This document shows, piece after piece, positions 24,019 to 30,672 of a DNA stretch of 30,672 nucleotides. The stretch covers positions 1-30,672 of the forward strand of contig CAKOKQ010000017.1 of NCBI GenBank assembly GCA_934095825.1, given 5' to 3'. Position 1 is the first letter of the stretch. Every line of letters starts with the position of its first letter. Source of the DNA: an uncultured Bacilli bacterium. Lineage in GTDB: Bacteria > Bacillota_I > Bacilli_A > RF39 > UBA660. Below the pieces are notes generated by a model, which was not told where the DNA came from, searched no databases, and worked only from the letters and a program-made list of their open reading frames with translations. The translations under genes and the position numbers were made by a program.

Positions 24019-24046
24019 AAAAAATAAGAGCACGGTTAAATGCTCT
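24019..24046 (-). terminator. Orphan minus-strand terminator hairpin
   Basis: AGAGCA (24027-24032) / TGCTCT (24041-24046) with an 8-nt loop, followed on the minus strand by TTATTTTTT. No minus-strand gene lies upstream of it (the next gene, at 24171, is on plus), so it may be left from a gene lost at the island edge. Confidence 0.45.
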
Positions 24047-24112
24047 CTTCAGGGGGAGGAAGAAATAATAAGACCAATAAACCAACCCTAAAAATAATCT
24101 TTTTAAAATAAA

Positions 24113-24141
24113 TTGTAAGAATACTTTTTTTATAGTATAAT
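24113..24141 (+). promoter_or_regulatory. Promoter of the GspE/PilB-type ATPase gene
   Basis: -35 TTGTAA (24113-24118), 17-bp spacer, perfect -10 TATAAT (24136-24141), 29 nt before the start codon. Confidence 0.8.
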
Positions 24142-24170
24142 TTTAATAGTTAGAATAAAGGATTGGTAAT

Positions 24171-25808
24171 ATGGATACAAATAATAAAACAAACACCGTT
24201 GTTGATATTGGTGATGATGGAAAATTAAGCTTTACGCAAGAAGAAGCTACTAGTAAAATTAATAATGTTTTTACTGAATTTGAATATGATAAAATTCCTG
24301 TTGTTGATTTAGTTAATAAAATGATTAATGATGCGGTGGAAAAAAGAGCTTCCGATGTTCACTTTGACCCTACTCCTGATGTTTTAAATGTTCGTATTCG
24401 TGTCGATGGTGATTTAATTTTATATGCTAAAGTACCAGCCAGTGTTAAAAAGAATTTAACAACTCGTATAAAAATTATTTCAGGTATGAATATTACCGAA
24501 ACTCGTCTTCCTCAAGATGGGGCCATTAAAATGACTCATAATGACTCTCCTCTTGATATGCGTGTTTCAGCCCTTCCTATTGTTGATGGGGAAAAGATTG
24601 TTATCCGTATTTTAGACTATTCAAGAAGTCTTGCTGGTCTTGATACTATTGGTTTATCTAAGATTAATTATGATAAAGTTTTGCGCATGATTAATGTCCC
24701 AAACGGTATTATTTTGGTTACTGGTGCTACTGGTTCTGGTAAATCAACTACTGTATATTCTATGTTACAAAAACTAAATCGCGTTGATACTAATATTATT
24801 ACGGTTGAAGATCCCGTTGAAATGAAAATGCCTGGTTTAAATCAGGTTCAAGTTATGAGTGAAATTGGTCTTACTTTTGCCGCGGCTTTGCGTAGTATCT
24901 TGCGTCAAGACCCTGATGTTATAATGATCGGAGAAATTCGTGATGATGAAACAGCGCGTATTGCTGTTCGTGCCTCTATTACTGGCCACTTAGTTTTATC
25001 TACTCTCCACACTAACAATGCCCTAAACACCATTGAGCGTTTATTAGATATGGATGTTGAGCGTTACCTTTTGGGTTCGGCTCTTACTGGCGTTATTGCT
25101 CAAAGACTTGCTAAGAAATTATGTCCTAAATGTCGGAAAGCTCGTCCTGTTACAGAATATGAAAAAACTGTTTTCAAACTAGCTTTAGGTCTCGATGTTA
25201 AAGAAGTTTATGAAGCTGTCGGTTGTAAACATTGTATTAATGGTTTTATTGGTCGTATTGCTATCCATGAAGTCTTAATGTTAAACCAAGATGTCAGAGA
25301 CGCTATTGTTAATAATGCTTCTAAAGAACACTTGCGCAAAATGGTTTATGATAAAGGTCATACGGTTACCCTTCTTCAAGATGGTTTAGAAAAAGTTATC
25401 AGTGGCGATACAACCTTTGATGAAATTGTCCAAATTATTGATGTTGAATCCGATTTCGGCGATGATGAACAAGAATTAAAAGATGCCTTACTGGGTAAAA
25501 CTAAGAAAAAAGAAGAAGAAGATGCTAATGTTTTAAATAATATCACGGGAAATTTAACTGAGGTTCTAGGGCCTATAGATCCTAGTAACAACCAAGAAGA
25601 AACTAATAAAATTAAGCAAGAAACCATAAATCAACCAGAAGGACTAAATGTAACTCCTCCTAAACAAGAAAGGGAAGAATTATTAACGGATATTACCCCA
25701 ATAAATCAAGCCTCTGCTAAAGAAGAAACTTTAAATATTCCAAGTCCCCTACCGACTTTAGAAACTATAAATAATACTGAAAAAAAAGCTGACTACGATA
25801 TTTTGTAA
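24171..25808 (+). CDS. GspE/PilB/ComGA-family secretion ATPase
   Basis: 545 aa cytoplasmic hexameric ATPase that powers assembly of type IV pili, competence pseudopili or type II secretion. Visible: the N2-like domain (VEKRASDVHFDPTPD), Walker A GATGSGKST (185-193), Asp box TVEDPVE (211-217), Walker B IMIGEIRD (251-258, E255), His box TGHLVLSTLHTNN (271-283), and a zinc site C318-x2-C321...C352-x2-C355. All catalytic elements are intact. Residues ~430-545 form an acidic, low-complexity tail rich in E, N, T and P that is not part of the usual ATPase. It is monocistronic: promoter before, terminator overlapping its stop, and no pilin, platform or peptidase gene adjacent, so its partners lie elsewhere. 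Whether it is PilB or ComGA cannot be settled from one gene. Confidence 0.93.
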   Translation: MDTNNKTNTVVDIGDDGKLSFTQEEATSKINNVFTEFEYDKIPVVDLVNKMINDAVEKRASDVHFDPTPDVLNVRIRVDGDLILYAKVPASVKKNLTTRIKIISGMNITETRLPQDGAIKMTHNDSPLDMRVSALPIVDGEKIVIRILDYSRSLAGLDTIGLSKINYDKVLRMINVPNGIILVTGATGSGKSTTVYSMLQKLNRVDTNIITVEDPVEMKMPGLNQVQVMSEIGLTFAAALRSILRQDPDVIMIGEIRDDETARIAVRASITGHLVLSTLHTNNALNTIERLLDMDVERYLLGSALTGVIAQRLAKKLCPKCRKARPVTEYEKTVFKLALGLDVKEVYEAVGCKHCINGFIGRIAIHEVLMLNQDVRDAIVNNASKEHLRKMVYDKGHTVTLLQDGLEKVISGDTTFDEIVQIIDVESDFGDDEQELKDALLGKTKKKEEEDANVLNNITGNLTEVLGPIDPSNNQEETNKIKQETINQPEGLNVTPPKQEREELLTDITPINQASAKEETLNIPSPLPTLETINNTEKKADYDIL

Positions 25809-25820
25809 TCAGTTTTTTTA
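25781..25820 (+). terminator. Terminator of the secretion ATPase gene
   Basis: CTGA-C-TAC / GTA-A-TCAG stem with one mismatch around GATATTTT, followed by seven T. The stop codon TAA lies inside the hairpin. Confidence 0.75.
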
Positions 25821-25932
25821 TTTAAAGTTTATAATTTTTTTATACTGGTCTCTAAACAAGTAAAACGCCTATTGGAAATGCTATAACTACCAATTTTCTA
25901 ATTTTTCTTGATATCAACCATAATAGTCATTT

Positions 25933-26778
25933 TTATTTTTTTAAAGTTCTTTTAGTAGGAGTGGTATTCCAATCAGGAGTTTCCATATCAAACTTAGGTA
26001 ATTCTACATTAAAATTGCACAATTCCCATCTTTTTTCAAGACTAGGTAAATCATTTATATCATTTGCATTACTAAATACTTCTTGCATCTTAGCATTACA
26101 CAATCTACAAATGTAATTAGCATTTACTCCTATATCACTAGGCAAATAGCCACCTCCAACATACTTTAGATACCAATCATGGCCATATTTAATACAAAGA
26201 GTAATTAAAGTTTCTTGTAAATAATCATAATAACTTTCTAATTTCATGGCTTCTAATTTTAAATCAAGCAGACTTCTTTTACTCATCTTAGATGGTATTT
26301 TAGCAAGCAATTCATCCTCAGTTGCATCTATATTATGAATTTCTCCTTCGGCAATTAAAGTATTCCAATCCCCGTTAAAAAAGGCAAACAAAGCAGAATT
26401 ATCTCGATTTTTTCGGATTACTTCCGCACCGATTTTTATTTCATTAACAACCATTGTATCAGCTATTTTTAATTCACTACTAGATATCTTTTCAGATTCT
26501 AAATTAGTTACATAAGGAATAATTGTCATTGAAATTTCATTACCCAATTTAGAAAGAGCTTGATATGTATTATCTTCTTCTTCTTTTATTTTCTTAAACT
26601 TAGCATCTCTAATTAAGGCTAGTTTACTTAAAATAGCCTCCTTTTTTTATTCTTCTTTAAAAACAATTTTCTTTCTTATCGTTTCTAATTCTGCGATTCT
26701 TTTTAAATCACTGGTTATTGAATTTAAATATTCTTCTTTATCTATAGTTTCTAATTTATTATTATTTATTTCCATCAT
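25933..26778 (-). pseudogene. Fourth copy of the C-x4-HDW zinc-site family, broken by an in-frame TAA
   Basis: From the ATG at 26778 (AAGGAG just upstream) to the stop at 25933 the frame is 282 codons, the length of its neighbours, but it is interrupted by one TAA at 26647-26649 after 43 codons (IVFKEE-stop-KKEAILSKLALIRD). Reading resumes in the same frame without any shift, so a single base change is the simplest cause. The rest is clearly the same family: ALFAFFNGDWN, IPSKMSKRSLLDLKLEAM, LCIKYGHDWYL (C195, H200 in full-length numbering) and YICRLC (C224, C227). A 204-residue fragment could start at a TTG at 26547 but has no good ribosome binding site. Alternatives are a sequencing error or stop-codon read-through. 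Confidence 0.8.
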
Positions 26779-27035
26779 ACATTCTCCTTACCAAATACTA
26801 ATCCTTTTCTTCAAAAATGTTCTAACACTAATAGACATTTTTTGTCCATAAAATTATCGTTAATCATGTGATAAATTAAACTTTAAGTAGCACCAGCACA
26901 TACTTTTTCTAAAGTTTATCTCACAGCAGATAGTCTTGTTATTATTTGATGTTTTCTACTGTAAAGCAAAACTCTAACCACCTATCCTAGTTTTAGCACA
27001 TACACAACTGGTATAAAATTTACTACGATAAGATG

Positions 27036-27836
27036 TTACTTCATCCACTCAGGTTTAAGAACTCTCTTAGCATAATCTATTTTAGCAAAATCACTCTTAT
27101 GACAAAATCTCGGTATTTTACGTGATAAGTTCATCAATCTTAATTGATTTTTTGCACTTGGCAAAGGATTTGGACTTATTTCATAAACTTCACATATAAT
27201 TTCTCTGCAGTTTTTGCAATGATAGAATGCCGACGGTCCATATTCATCCTTAGACACAAAATACCAATCATGTCCTAAAATACAACAAAGACTATAACGG
27301 ATATTATTAAAGTAGCTAGCATATCTTAAAAATTCAATTCTTTTCATTTTTAAATCATTTAAAGACTCTCCTTCTACTCCCGATGGAATTTTCTGTAATA
27401 TAGGATCGTCATAATAATAAAATTGATAAGAATATTCATCATGCATTAAGCCATTGCCACCATTTAAAAAATCAAATAATACAGGTTCATCATCTATTGT
27501 TATAATCTCTCCGTCAACACTAATTTTTATGATAGCATCCCTTTTATTCCGAATATATTTTCCAACTTCAACTTTGGCCGGACCTCTTTCAAGCACATAT
27601 GGCTTTATAGCTTCGTTTACTAGAAAAATTGTGGCATCATACGAAGCCTTTAACTTATCGTATTTTTTTAAAATGTACCCATACTTGACCAAAGAAACCT
27701 CTCTTATTTTTTTTAATAGTTCTTCTTCTTCTCGAATTTTTACATCTTCTTGGACATTTTTTCTCGGTCTCATTACTCTTTTATATTCATTTTTTAATTC
27801 TTCAAACATAATATCATTTTGTTTTTTTGATACCAT
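27036..27836 (-). CDS. C-x4-HDW...C-x2-C family protein, third copy
   Basis: 266 aa, unknown family shared with its neighbours. Order of features: an N-terminal charged helix (REEEELLKKIREVSLVKYGY), a short strand region (IIKISVDGEIITIDDEPVLFDFLNGG), PILQKIPSGVEGESLNDLKM, a helix, then LCCILGHDWYF (C184, H189) and HCKNC (C207, C210), and a C-terminal tail with PSAKNQLRLMNLSRKIPRF. C-x4-H plus C-x2-C could bind one zinc. No membrane segment or signal. AAGGAG precedes the start at 27836. It is followed by 257 bp without a gene before the broken fourth copy; that stretch contains only a short GACA/TGTC hairpin and no clear promoter. Confidence 0.85.
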   Translation of the reverse strand: MVSKKQNDIMFEELKNEYKRVMRPRKNVQEDVKIREEEELLKKIREVSLVKYGYILKKYDKLKASYDATIFLVNEAIKPYVLERGPAKVEVGKYIRNKRDAIIKISVDGEIITIDDEPVLFDFLNGGNGLMHDEYSYQFYYYDDPILQKIPSGVEGESLNDLKMKRIEFLRYASYFNNIRYSLCCILGHDWYFVSKDEYGPSAFYHCKNCREIICEVYEISPNPLPSAKNQLRLMNLSRKIPRFCHKSDFAKIDYAKRVLKPEWMK

Positions 27837-27919
27837 AATAAATTAACTCCTTAAATCTTTAAGCTGTATTTTTTTCTATTCTAACATCAATAAATAATTT
27901 TACTACTTAATTTCAATTA

Positions 27920-28762
27920 TTATTTCTTATCTTGCAATGTTAAAGTTTTTTCTGGTCTATCAATCTTAATAAAATAGTCTTCTAATCTAAATGGAGCGAT
28001 AGAAATAGTAGTATCTATTAATTCTAGCGTTCTTCTTGCTCGTGGTAATGGCTTTATATCATCAACACTATCATATGATTCTCTGATTCTTCTACCGCAA
28101 TTTTTGCATACATATTTAGCTACAACCTCACCGCTACAAAGAATATCATAGGAAAATGCTAAATTCCAGTCATGACCGTACACCAAGCAAAGTTTTCTCT
28201 TTACATCTCGTAAATAAATATAATAAGCAAGACTTTCTATTGCCATCATGCGAGCATCTCCTAAAGATTTTCCTTCTATACAAGATGCCATCTGCTCAAG
28301 TACTGGTTCTCTATAATAATAACCTAGATAAGGTTTATTTGTTTCTAAAACAATTCCATAATTACCATTATAGTCACCATTTAAAAGACTAAATAAATCC
28401 GGATTATCCTTAGCAGCAAAAAAATTGCCATTTACTTCTATCATAGTTATAGGACTTTTTGAATTTCTAATATGTTCAAATTCATAAAACGGACAACCTT
28501 CTCTTTCAACTACATAATCTTCTATAATCACAGCATTATCTTTAAAAATTTTAGGTTTAGAAAATGTTTTATTATTATTAATTATTCTCCTAAGAATAGA
28601 GTTGCGAAGGACTGATAACTTTTTAACTAATTCTTCTTCCTTAGCCTCTTGTATCTTATTCATCTCCTCTATTTCTTTATCTTCTTGTTTTTGCATCGAT
28701 GTAATATATTGATGCTTTTTATTTAAATCATCTAAATGATTAAAAATTTGCTCTTCTTCCAT
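27920..28762 (-). CDS. C-x4-HDW...C-x2-C family protein, second copy
   Basis: 280 aa, close to the 28817 gene. It has an N-terminal coiled coil (EDKEIEEMNKIQEAKEEELVKKLSVLRN region), MIEVNGNFFAAKDNPDLFSLLNGD, PVLEQMASCIEGKSLGDARM, LCLVYGHDWNL (C192, H197), YVCKNCGRRIRESY (C219, C222) and a tail PLPRARRTLELIDTTISIAP followed by FRLEDYFIKIDRPEKTLTL, nearly identical in pattern to the first copy. The Cys pair and the HDW are conserved in all four copies, so they are likely structural or metal-binding. GGGAG precedes the start. The upstream 25 bases closely match those before the 27036-27836 gene, evidence that gene and leader were duplicated together. Confidence 0.85.
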   Translation of the reverse strand: MEEEQIFNHLDDLNKKHQYITSMQKQEDKEIEEMNKIQEAKEEELVKKLSVLRNSILRRIINNNKTFSKPKIFKDNAVIIEDYVVEREGCPFYEFEHIRNSKSPITMIEVNGNFFAAKDNPDLFSLLNGDYNGNYGIVLETNKPYLGYYYREPVLEQMASCIEGKSLGDARMMAIESLAYYIYLRDVKRKLCLVYGHDWNLAFSYDILCSGEVVAKYVCKNCGRRIRESYDSVDDIKPLPRARRTLELIDTTISIAPFRLEDYFIKIDRPEKTLTLQDKK

Positions 28763-28816
28763 AATAAACTAACTCCCTAAATCTTTATAATCTTAGTAAT
28801 CATAATAATTACTATC

Positions 28817-29668
28817 TTACAACATGTCCTCTATGTAAATAAGTCTTAACCTTCTTTTGGGCTTGTCTACTTCCACAAAATAATCTTCTAATCTAAACTC
28901 AGAAATCTCAATATCAAAATTTAACATTTCCATTATCTTTCTCTTACTTGGAACTAGTCCCACATCTTTCTTAGATGTATATCTTTCTTTTGTAGTAGAG
29001 TGGCACACTTTACAAAAATATTTAGCCTCTATATTTTTTGGGTTAGTAAAAGTAACATTAATTAAATGCCAATCGTGACCACATAAAAGGCAAAGTTTCC
29101 TTTTTAAATCTTCTAAATAAATCTCATAGGCAGTATTTCTTATCGCTAAGAGTCTCATGTCTTCTAATGATTTTTCCTCTATCCCCGATGGAATCTGCTC
29201 TAATATAGGCTCGCTATAATATTTTCCCTTATAAAGGTTATAATAACCATCACCAAGAATTACGCCAAGACCACCATTAAGAAAATCAAATAAGTATTCA
29301 TTCTCATAAGCATAAATAGCTTTTCCGTTTACTTCAATCTCGGTAATACCATTATCAAGTTTAACTGGGCCTTTTAGAGTCCAAACACAGCATCTCCCCC
29401 TTTTGGTCACGTAGTTTTCAATTTTTTCAGCAACCGTTTTATAAATATCCATTCTAATTTCCAAGCAATGCTTATTTTCCTCATATATTTTTTTTAATGT
29501 CGAAGAACGTAAATATGCTAGTTCTTCCCAAAAATCATCTTCTCGTTTTCTTTGGTTATCCCTTGTTTGTTGGGTTTTACTATCAACCTCTTTACGACTT
29601 TCTAAAGCATCAAAAACCTGTTCTTGCAATTCTTCTAATCCTTGATTATCCCAATCATCTAGTCTCAT
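28817..29668 (-). CDS. C-x4-HDW...C-x2-C family protein, first copy
   Basis: 283 aa, first gene of the tandem array. N-terminal charged helices (LEELQEQVFDALESRKEVDS), then IEVNGKAIYAYENEYLFDFL, PILEQIPSGIEEKSLEDMRL, LCLLCGHDWHL (C193, C196, H198) and YFCKVCHSTTKERY (C219, C222), tail PSKRKIMEMLNFDIEISEFR and LEDYFVEVDKPKRRLRL. It has a full C-x2-C at the first half-site where the others keep only the first Cys. Function unknown. AAGGAGG precedes the ATG at 29668 and a promoter lies at 29715-29742. The gap to the next copy is 54 nt, so copies one to three are probably one transcript. Confidence 0.87.
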   Translation of the reverse strand: MRLDDWDNQGLEELQEQVFDALESRKEVDSKTQQTRDNQRKREDDFWEELAYLRSSTLKKIYEENKHCLEIRMDIYKTVAEKIENYVTKRGRCCVWTLKGPVKLDNGITEIEVNGKAIYAYENEYLFDFLNGGLGVILGDGYYNLYKGKYYSEPILEQIPSGIEEKSLEDMRLLAIRNTAYEIYLEDLKRKLCLLCGHDWHLINVTFTNPKNIEAKYFCKVCHSTTKERYTSKKDVGLVPSKRKIMEMLNFDIEISEFRLEDYFVEVDKPKRRLRLIYIEDML

Positions 29669-29714
29669 AGTAGCCTCCTTAATTCTTTGCTTTTCGACAA
29701 ATTCTTGATTAAAT

Positions 29715-29742
29715 ATTATACTAAAAATACTAAAAAAGTAAA
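29715..29742 (-). promoter_or_regulatory. Promoter of the tandem zinc-site gene array
   Basis: Minus strand -35 TTTACT (29737-29742), 16-bp spacer, perfect -10 TATAAT (29715-29720), 47 nt before the start codon at 29668. Confidence 0.65.
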
Positions 29743-29821
29743 TATAGTTTGCTTTCTATTTAATTTTGCTCAATCGAATTATCGATTATTTTCCTTAATT
29801 ATTATACCTAAAATTATTTAG

Positions 29822-29850
29822 AAAAAAAGCATACTTATCTTGTGTATACT
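29822..29850 (-). terminator. Terminator of the Clp-like ATPase gene
   Basis: Minus strand stem AGTATAC / GTATGCT (7 bp with one G-U, 9-nt loop) followed by seven U. It separates the ATPase gene from the zinc-site array. Confidence 0.8.
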
Positions 29851-29895
29851 CTTATCACTATTCTTCTTTTATTTTCTTACTAAAATTTAAGCAAT

Positions 29896-30672
29896 TTAAA
29901 TATTATTAAAATCTAATCCTTCTTCGAAAGCGATATCTTTAAATTCTATTTTAAATTTTTCTATATCTTTTCTTAGGGAATCTTCATAAACGCTCTTCGT
30001 ATTACAAATTGCTTCATATATATGTTTTAATCTTACTTCTTTAGTATTATCAAATAAAGCATAACTAAAGGCATTAGAAACAATAGCTAAACAAATATCA
30101 GGATATCTTGAAGAAATCTCATAGATTCTTTTATATTCATCAGTCATATCAACAATAAAAGCAAATATTTTTTCTTTAATAAAATCGGTATAAGGCATAA
30201 CAAGGTGCATTTGTTTTTCAATCTTTGGTAAAGTTCCCATTAAAATCTTAATTGTAGTTTCCCGATTAGCTTCTTTAACATCAACTTTTTGAAATCTTCT
30301 TAAGAAAGCTCTATCTCTTATAATGTATTGTTCATACTCTTCGGTAGTAGTAGCGCCAATCATCTTTATTTCCCCACGGTCAAGACCAGCTTTAAAAATG
30401 TTAGCTAAATCCATTCCGGATTCACTGTTGTTTCCCTTAATAAGTAAATGAGTTTCATCAATAAAGACAATTGTTTTTTCTCTTTTTGCTAGTTCTTTAA
30501 CTAAAACATCGACTCTCGTTTCTTTTTGACCCGCGATTTCATAGTTGCCAATAATAGATGAGGCATTTAGTTTAAATAACTCATAGCCAAATAACGCATT
30601 AGGAACCATATTATTCTTAATACGATAAGCAAGTCCTTCCACAATAGCCGTTTTACCAATACCAGCCTTACC
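29896..30672 (-). CDS. Clp-type AAA+ ATPase, 3' part only (5' end outside the window)
   Basis: The frame is open to the window edge, so 258 residues are visible. They begin at Walker [18 protein letters not shown], followed by Walker [10 protein letters not shown], the [12 protein letters not shown] segment (sensor 1), the arginine-finger region [14 protein letters not shown], and a lid domain with [20 protein letters not shown]. This pattern is that of the first AAA+ module of ClpA/ClpB/ClpC. The protein ends after this one module; there is no M-domain of ClpB type and no second AAA+ module, so it is a short, single-ring Clp relative rather than a standard ClpB or ClpC. Partner protease or substrate is unknown. 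It has its own terminator, so it is not in the same transcript as the zinc-site genes below. Confidence 0.88.
   Translation of the reverse strand, partial: GKAGIGKTAIVEGLAYRIKNNMVPNALFGYELFKLNASSIIGNYEIAGQKETRVDVLVKELAKREKTIVFIDETHLLIKGNNSESGMDLANIFKAGLDRGEIKMIGATTTEEYEQYIIRDRAFLRRFQKVDVKEANRETTIKILMGTLPKIEKQMHLVMPYTDFIKEKIFAFIVDMTDEYKRIYEISSRYPDICLAIVSNAFSYALFDNTKEVRLKHIYEAICNTKSVYEDSLRKDIEKFKIEFKDIAFEEGLDFNNI

Noticed and set aside
24022..24135. A short hydrophobic minus-strand reading frame (…KKIIFRVGLLVLLF then PPPEESI) ending right before the orphan terminator
   Set aside because: No start codon with a ribosome binding site, and it overlaps the promoter of the plus-strand ATPase gene. 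It could be a relic but cannot be supported as a gene.
26548..26640. The GGAGG right after the in-frame TAA of the broken paralog as a restart site
   Set aside because: No ATG, GTG or TTG follows at a usable distance; the bases also encode conserved residues, so the match is likely coincidental.

Overview
The window looks like chromosomal DNA of a low-GC Bacillota (Firmicutes). It is very AT-rich, has strong AGGAGG-type ribosome binding sites, a T-box leader on valS, a short archaeal/eukaryotic-type ProRS and dense rho-independent terminators. TGA is used as a stop, so the code is not the mycoplasma one. The mix of hypothetical paralog families, a glycine-rich lipoprotein and a lone GspE/PilB ATPase would fit an uncultured gut Bacilli/Mollicutes-related lineage such as RF39; that placement is inference.

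Layout. 151-2262 (minus): a large protein with a C-terminal ADP-ribosyltransferase domain and a small coiled-coil protein. 2342-2683: rplS with promoter and leader. 3015-3503 (plus): an orphan hypothetical. 3563-7794 (minus): proS and valS, separated by a five-unit 23-bp repeat array; valS has a complete T-box leader (GUU specifier likely) and its own promoter. 8035-11628 (minus): three hypothetical genes, one internally duplicated and two paralogous. 11820-12899: glycine-rich lipoprotein. 12900-13357: noncoding DNA with two copies of a dyad in inverted orientation.

13358-24050 is an accessory region. An IS110-family element (13765-14970) has upstream DNA that looks like a bridge RNA gene and lies beside a perfect 38-bp palindrome. 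It is followed by a miniature SSB-like OB-fold gene. Then comes a minus-strand operon, hsdM-hsdS-hsdR-gmrSD-like, which pairs a type I restriction-modification system with a probable type IV modification-dependent nuclease. The mini-SSB gene and a small gene at the other edge of the operon carry the same 35-bp promoter element (30/35 identical). This suggests shared control or duplicated island edges.

24171-25808 (plus): GspE/PilB-type secretion ATPase. 25933-29668 (minus): four tandem paralogs of an unrecognised family with a C-x4-HDW...C-x2-C putative zinc site. The promoter-distal copy is broken by one in-frame TAA. 29896 to the window edge: a Clp-like AAA+ ATPase, truncated by the window. 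The best candidates for something undescribed are the restriction operon with its flanking shared-promoter genes, the IS110 bridge-RNA candidate, and the four-copy zinc-site family.
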